Positions 60,175 to 64,000 of a stretch of DNA of 64,000 nt are shown in pieces. Where the stretch lies: assembly GCF_039523235.1 (NCBI RefSeq), contig NZ_BAAAEX010000010.1, one strand, 5' to 3'. The notes beneath the pieces were generated by a model, which saw only the letters and a program-made list of their open reading frames with translations, ran no database searches and had not been told where the DNA came from. How positions within the stretch are numbered: position 1 is the first letter of the stretch; each line of letters starts with the position of its first letter. Made by a program: the position numbers and the translations under genes. The stretch is from Castellaniella ginsengisoli (GTDB lineage: Bacteria; Pseudomonadota; Gammaproteobacteria; Burkholderiales; Burkholderiaceae_B).

Positions 60175-61257
60175 ATGGATGCAATGAACACCTTGTCCCC
60201 CCGCAGCGCCGCCCTGCCGCGCTTGACGGCCAACCAGGCGCAGGCATTGACGTTGGTTGCGGCCCACGGCTCGGACCTGAAGGTCGCGCTGCCGGCGCCT
60301 GAGGGCGCCGACGCCGCTGCCGGCGCCTGGCGCCTGGGCCTTGCGCCGGGGGCGCCCGACGCCTTGCGCCAGGCAGCCTCTTATCGGGCCGACCTGGAGT
60401 GGGCGGGTGCCGCCCTGCGCCTGAGCCTGCCGCCCGCCGCGCTGTCGGCCTGGGCCGATGCCCGGCTGCCGGATCTGGGGGCGGGAGAACTGCCCGAGGC
60501 ATTGCGGGCAGCCGCCCTGGAGACCCTGCTGGCCGAGGCTGCGGCGGCGCTATTGCCGGTATCGCCGGGAGGCCCGGTGCGTGTGTTGGCCGAGCCCCGC
60601 GAGGCGGCGCTGCCCCATGCCTGGACCGTGGCCGCCCGGGCCGAGGCGCGCGGCGAAACGGTGCTGGCGGTGCTGGAGGCCGACGACCTGGGGCTGATGC
60701 TGCTGGCCGGGCTGCTGAGCCGCGTGCCGCCGGGCGGATCGGATGCGTGCGATGAAGCGGCCCTGCCGGTACGCCTGCGTGCCGAGATCGGGTGCGCCGA
60801 GTTGCCGGCCGCCGAGCTGCGCGCCCTGGGCGCGGGCGACGTCGTCTTGCTGGACCAATACCTGGTCGGCCCCGAAGGCGAGCTCTGGCTGGGCATTCCG
60901 CAGGGCCAGGGTCTGCGCGTGCGCGCCGAACATTCTTCTTATCTCGTGACACAAGGCTGGACACCACTCATGACTCAGACTGTTCCATCCGCCGAAGACG
61001 CACCATCCGCCGAGCCGCTGGATCTCGACGCCGTGCCGGTGAAACTGACCTTCGATCTCGGTGACCGGGCCCTGTCGCTGGCCGAATTGCGCCAGTTGCA
61101 GCCGGGCGCCATCTTCGATCTGCAGCGCCCGCTCGCCGACGGCCCGGTCATGATCCGCGCCAACGGCGCGTTGATCGGCACGGGCGACCTGGTTGATGTG
61201 GACGGCAGGATCGGCGTGCGGGTCGGCGCACTGGGCCAAAGATCCCATGAGCGGTAA
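60175..61257 (+). CDS. bscQ: T3SS C-ring/sorting-platform protein (SctQ)
   Basis: 360 residues from the ATG at 60175 (a second ATG at 60184 is possible). The C-terminal ~85 residues are the SpoA/surface-presentation domain: VKLTFDLGDRALSLAELRQL, LQPGAIFDL, and IRANGALIGTGDLVDVDGRIGVRV (two pieces). A further SpoA-like unit lies near 215-260. An internal ATG at 60970 (M in HSSYLV..LMTQT) could start a C-terminal product of ~95 residues, as in YscQ-C. Overlaps bscR by 11 nt. Confidence 0.9.
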   Translation: MDAMNTLSPRSAALPRLTANQAQALTLVAAHGSDLKVALPAPEGADAAAGAWRLGLAPGAPDALRQAASYRADLEWAGAALRLSLPPAALSAWADARLPDLGAGELPEALRAAALETLLAEAAAALLPVSPGGPVRVLAEPREAALPHAWTVAARAEARGETVLAVLEADDLGLMLLAGLLSRVPPGGSDACDEAALPVRLRAEIGCAELPAAELRALGAGDVVLLDQYLVGPEGELWLGIPQGQGLRVRAEHSSYLVTQGWTPLMTQTVPSAEDAPSAEPLDLDAVPVKLTFDLGDRALSLAELRQLQPGAIFDLQRPLADGPVMIRANGALIGTGDLVDVDGRIGVRVGALGQRSHER

Positions 61258-61927
61258 TTTCGATCCCGTCAGCCTGGCCATTGCGCTGGCGCTGCTGGCG
61301 CTGTTGCCGCTGGCCGCCGTGATGACCACATCCTTCCTGAAACTGGCGGTCGTGTTTGCGCTGGTGCGCAATGCCCTGGGCGTGCAGCAGGTGCCGCCCA
61401 ACATGGCGCTCTATGGCCTGTCCTTGATCCTGTCGGTCTACGTCATGGGCCCGGTGGTGATGCAGGTCGGGCAGGAGTTGCGCGCGGTCAGCGCGCCGGC
61501 CAGCCACTCCGCCGCCGCCGAGCCCCGCAACGATCCGGTCGGCGCCATGCTCGATGCCGTGACGCGGGGCATCGAGCCGTTGCGCGGCTTCATGCTGAAG
61601 AACAGCCGGCCCGAGCAGCGGGATTTCTTCGTGCGCACCGCCCGGCATCTGTGGGGCGAGGCCCAGGCGCGCGATCTGCGCCAGGACGACATGATCGTGC
61701 TGATTCCGGCCTTTCTGGTGTCCGAACTCACGGCGGCGTTCCAGATCGGTTTCCTGCTCTACCTGCCCTTCGTCATCATCGACCTGATCGTGTCCAACAT
61801 TCTGCTGGCGATGGGCATGATGATGGTGTCCCCGGTCACGATCTCCATGCCGCTCAAGCTCTTCCTGTTCGTCATGATCGACGGCTGGACGCGGCTGATC
61901 CAGGGCCTGGTCCTGTCCTATTCCTGA
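61247..61927 (+). CDS. bscR: T3SS export apparatus protein (SctR)
   Basis: 226 residues from the ATG at 61247. FliP family: hydrophobic helices near 8-30, 50-70, 160-185 and 190-215. Signatures TSFLKLAVVFALVRNALGVQQ (two pieces) and VLIPAFLVSELTAAFQIGF are as in YscR/SpaP. Pentameric part of the export gate with BscS and BscT. Confidence 0.96.
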   Translation: MSGNFDPVSLAIALALLALLPLAAVMTTSFLKLAVVFALVRNALGVQQVPPNMALYGLSLILSVYVMGPVVMQVGQELRAVSAPASHSAAAEPRNDPVGAMLDAVTRGIEPLRGFMLKNSRPEQRDFFVRTARHLWGEAQARDLRQDDMIVLIPAFLVSELTAAFQIGFLLYLPFVIIDLIVSNILLAMGMMMVSPVTISMPLKLFLFVMIDGWTRLIQGLVLSYS

Positions 61928-61934
61928 GGCGCGC

Positions 61935-62201
61935 ATGGGTACCGTCGATATCGTCTCCTACATGACCCAGGCTTTGTACCTGACCCTGTGGCTGTCGCTG
62001 CCGCCGATCGCCGTGGCGGCCATCGTGGGGACGCTGTTCTCGCTGTTCCAGGCGCTGACGCAGATCCAGGAGCAGACCCTGTCCTTTGCGATCAAGCTGA
62101 TCGCCGTGTTCATCACCCTGCTGCTCACGGCGCGCTGGCTCAGCGGCGAACTCTACAACTACGCCGTGTCCGTGTTCGACCTGTTCCACAAGATACGCTG
62201 A
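61935..62201 (+). CDS. bscS: T3SS export apparatus protein (SctS)
   Basis: 88 residues with two membrane helices; FliQ family: LTLWLSLPPIAVAAIVGTLFSLFQALTQIQEQTLSFAIK (several pieces, 17-58). The QALTQIQEQTLSF motif is the most conserved in the family. Seven nt after bscR. Confidence 0.95.
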   Translation: MGTVDIVSYMTQALYLTLWLSLPPIAVAAIVGTLFSLFQALTQIQEQTLSFAIKLIAVFITLLLTARWLSGELYNYAVSVFDLFHKIR

Positions 62202-62242
62202 GAACCAGGGCCTGTTCCTACTGATCAAGGAGTTGCGAAGAC

Positions 62243-63043
62243 ATGCTCACCGGCGCGGCCTATGCGGAAATCAACGTGTTCCTGGGATCCTGGGCGCTGA
62301 CGCAGCCCCGGCTTCTGGCCATGTGCGGCATGCTGCCCCTGTTCAACCGGCAGTTGCTGCCGGGCTTGCTGCGCTACGGCATCTGCGCCGGCCTGGGCCT
62401 GGTGCTGGTGCCCATGGTGATGCCGCTGTATGCAGAGATGGACCTGGGCACGGTCGGCCTGCTGCTGCTGGTGGCCAAGGAGGTCTTCATCGGCCTGGTG
62501 ATGGGCTTCTTGGTGGCGATTCCTTTCTGGATATTCGAGGCGGTGGGTTTCGTCGTCGACAACCAGCGCGGGGCCAGCCTGGGCGCCGTCATCAATCCGG
62601 CCACGGGCAACGATTCCTCGCCCCTGGGCATTCTGTTCAATCAGGCGTTCCTGGTGTTCTTCCTGGTGGGCGGCGGCTTTACGCTGATGCTGTCGCTGCT
62701 CTACGACAGCTTCCGCCTCTGGGATCTTTGGTCCTGGTCGCCGACGTTGCGTACCGACAGCATCCCGTTGATGCTGGATCAGCTCAGCCGCTTCATGCGC
62801 ATGGTGCTGCTGTTCGCCGCGCCGGCCATCGTGGCGATGTTCCTGGCCGAGCTGGGTCTGGCCCTGGTCAGTCGTTTCGCGCCGCAGTTGCAGGTGTTCT
62901 TTCTGGCCATGCCCATCAAGAGCGCCCTGGCGCTGCTGGTGCTGGTGCTGTACATGACCACGCTGTTCGAATATGCCGGCGATACGGTGCGCGGCATTCC
63001 CGGCATCTTGCCTTTCCTCGACGAACAATGGAGGCTTCCATGA
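62243..63043 (+). CDS. bscT: T3SS export apparatus protein (SctT)
   Basis: 266 residues, FliR family, about six to eight membrane helices. Motifs VAKEVFIGLVMGFLVAIPFW and VVDNQRGASLGAVINPATG near residues 75-125 are typical of YscT/SpaR. AAGGAG lies at the start. Stop overlaps bscU (ATGA). Confidence 0.95.
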   Translation: MLTGAAYAEINVFLGSWALTQPRLLAMCGMLPLFNRQLLPGLLRYGICAGLGLVLVPMVMPLYAEMDLGTVGLLLLVAKEVFIGLVMGFLVAIPFWIFEAVGFVVDNQRGASLGAVINPATGNDSSPLGILFNQAFLVFFLVGGGFTLMLSLLYDSFRLWDLWSWSPTLRTDSIPLMLDQLSRFMRMVLLFAAPAIVAMFLAELGLALVSRFAPQLQVFFLAMPIKSALALLVLVLYMTTLFEYAGDTVRGIPGILPFLDEQWRLP

Positions 63044-64000
63044 GCGGAGAGAAGACCGAACAGCCGAGCGCCAAGCGGCTGCGTGAATCCCGCGAAAAGG
63101 GCGATGTCGCGCACAGCAAGGACTTCACCCAGACCTTGCTGATCCTGGCGCTCTTCGGCTATATGCTGGGCAACGCCACGAGCCTGATCGAATCGCTGGG
63201 CCGGATCCTGCTGGTGCCGGCGGGCCTGACGGGCATGCCCTTCGACATCGCCCTCAAGACCGCGCTGGACGCCACCTTGCGCGAGGCCCTGGCGCTGCTG
63301 CTGCCGTTCTTCCTGATCGTGCTGGGCATCGGCATGTTCAGCGAATTCCTGCAGGTCGGCATCGTGCTGGCCTTCAAGAAGCTGATTCCCTCTGGCCAGA
63401 AGCTGAACCCCGCCTCCAATCTCAAGAACATCTTCTCGAAGAAGAACCTGGTCGAATTCCTCAAATCGGCGATCAAGATCATCTTTCTCTCGGTGCTGGT
63501 CACGCTGGTGGTGCGCGATGCGCTGCCGCAGTTGATGTCGGTGCCGCACAGCGGCCTGGCCGGCCTGCAGACCGGGGTGGGCGGCATGCTGCGCACGCTG
63601 ATCGTCAACGTGGCGCTCGCCTACGTCATCATTTCACTGGCCGATTTCGTCTGGCAGCGCATGCAGCATCGCAAGCAACTGATGATGAGTAAGGAAGAAA
63701 TCAAGCAGGAATACAAGGAAATGGAAGGCGACCCCCATATCAAGGGCAAGCGCAAGCACCTGCACCAGGAAATGGTCATGCAGGGCGCCGTCCAGAGCGC
63801 GCGCAAGGCCACGGTGGTGGTGACCAATCCGACGCATCTGGCGATCGCCCTCTACTACGACGAGGACGAGACGCCGCTGCCCGTGGTGCTGGCCAAGGGC
63901 GAGGGCGCGCTTGCGATGGAAATGATGCGCGCCGCGCGCGAGGCCGGCGTGCCCGTCATGCAGAACATCCCCCTGGCGCGGGCCTTGATGGCCGACGCCC
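63040..64000 (+). CDS. bscU: T3SS export switch protein (SctU), 3' end off window
   Basis: 320 residues visible, open to the window edge. FlhB/YscU family: N-terminal EKTEQPSAKRLRESREKGDV, four membrane helices, then the cytoplasmic domain with the autocleavage motif NPTH (N263) and TNPTHLAIALYYDEDETPLP around it. Cleavage at this Asn lets the machine switch substrates. About 30 residues are missing. Confidence 0.95.
   Translation, partial: MSGEKTEQPSAKRLRESREKGDVAHSKDFTQTLLILALFGYMLGNATSLIESLGRILLVPAGLTGMPFDIALKTALDATLREALALLLPFFLIVLGIGMFSEFLQVGIVLAFKKLIPSGQKLNPASNLKNIFSKKNLVEFLKSAIKIIFLSVLVTLVVRDALPQLMSVPHSGLAGLQTGVGGMLRTLIVNVALAYVIISLADFVWQRMQHRKQLMMSKEEIKQEYKEMEGDPHIKGKRKHLHQEMVMQGAVQSARKATVVVTNPTHLAIALYYDEDETPLPVVLAKGEGALAMEMMRAAREAGVPVMQNIPLARALMADA

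Noticed and set aside
1..64000. tRNA, rRNA, IS elements, prophage or CRISPR
   Set aside because: Looked for tRNA-like cloverleaf ends, transposase motifs and regular short repeats; none were convincing. The only sizeable direct repeat is the bsp22 duplication.

Overview
The window is GC-rich, densely packed bacterial DNA. Its type III secretion (T3SS) genes are of the Bordetella Bsc type (Bsp22-like tip, BopB/BopD, BopN, BscI-BscU), and its metabolic genes fit Burkholderiales. I infer a member of the Alcaligenaceae (Bordetella/Achromobacter relatives); species cannot be told from sequence alone. No rRNA, tRNA, IS element, phage gene or CRISPR array was seen.

Layout. (1) 1-11675: a hexuronate/aldarate catabolic locus. 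It holds an ABC importer with a mutarotase-like gene, glucarate and galactarate dehydratases, an FCD-type GntR regulator, 5-dehydro-4-deoxyglucarate dehydratase, and a natural fusion of uronate dehydrogenase to an SMP-30-type lactonase. Paired TCAT-N3-AYAAS sites lie in all three control regions. (2) 11679-23800: housekeeping genes (ppc and two dihydroxy-acid dehydratases of different classes) around a TonB receptor/ABC uptake operon with a divergent Crp/Fnr regulator and a Fur-like site. (3) 23801-25686: a lone ExoU-like patatin phospholipase. (4) 25815-29068: nadE, a luciferase-like monooxygenase, a thioesterase and an EamA exporter. (5) 29082-38882: an unusual signalling locus of six overlapping + strand genes (sensor-MFS fusion, ABC_sub_bind-type periplasmic protein, GNAT, alanine racemase-like protein, membrane sensor, SpoIIE/PP2C phosphatase) converging on an RsbW-like kinase and a lipoprotein. 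(6) 39075-64000: the T3SS, with a SopB/IpgD-like effector and its chaperone, a second class I chaperone, a minus-strand bopN-to-bscF operon, and a plus-strand operon from two tandem bsp22 genes through bscU, which runs off the end.

The most important observation is a promoter-like element, GGAACY-N13/14-kGTkACT. It lies 37-58 bp ahead of the first gene of five units: bopN, bsp22, the SopB-like effector, the sensor-MFS operon, and (via a 38-codon leader ORF) the ExoU-like gene. It looks like an ECF sigma-factor promoter. It would tie the signalling locus and the distant phospholipase to the T3SS regulon, in line with the known Bordetella BtrS/BtrU/BtrW partner-switching control. Neither the sigma factor nor a STAS anti-anti-sigma factor is in this window.

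Start sites were moved from the longest ORF where an ATG or GTG with a better ribosome-binding site was visible. Functional calls rest on motif recognition and gene order, not on database searches.
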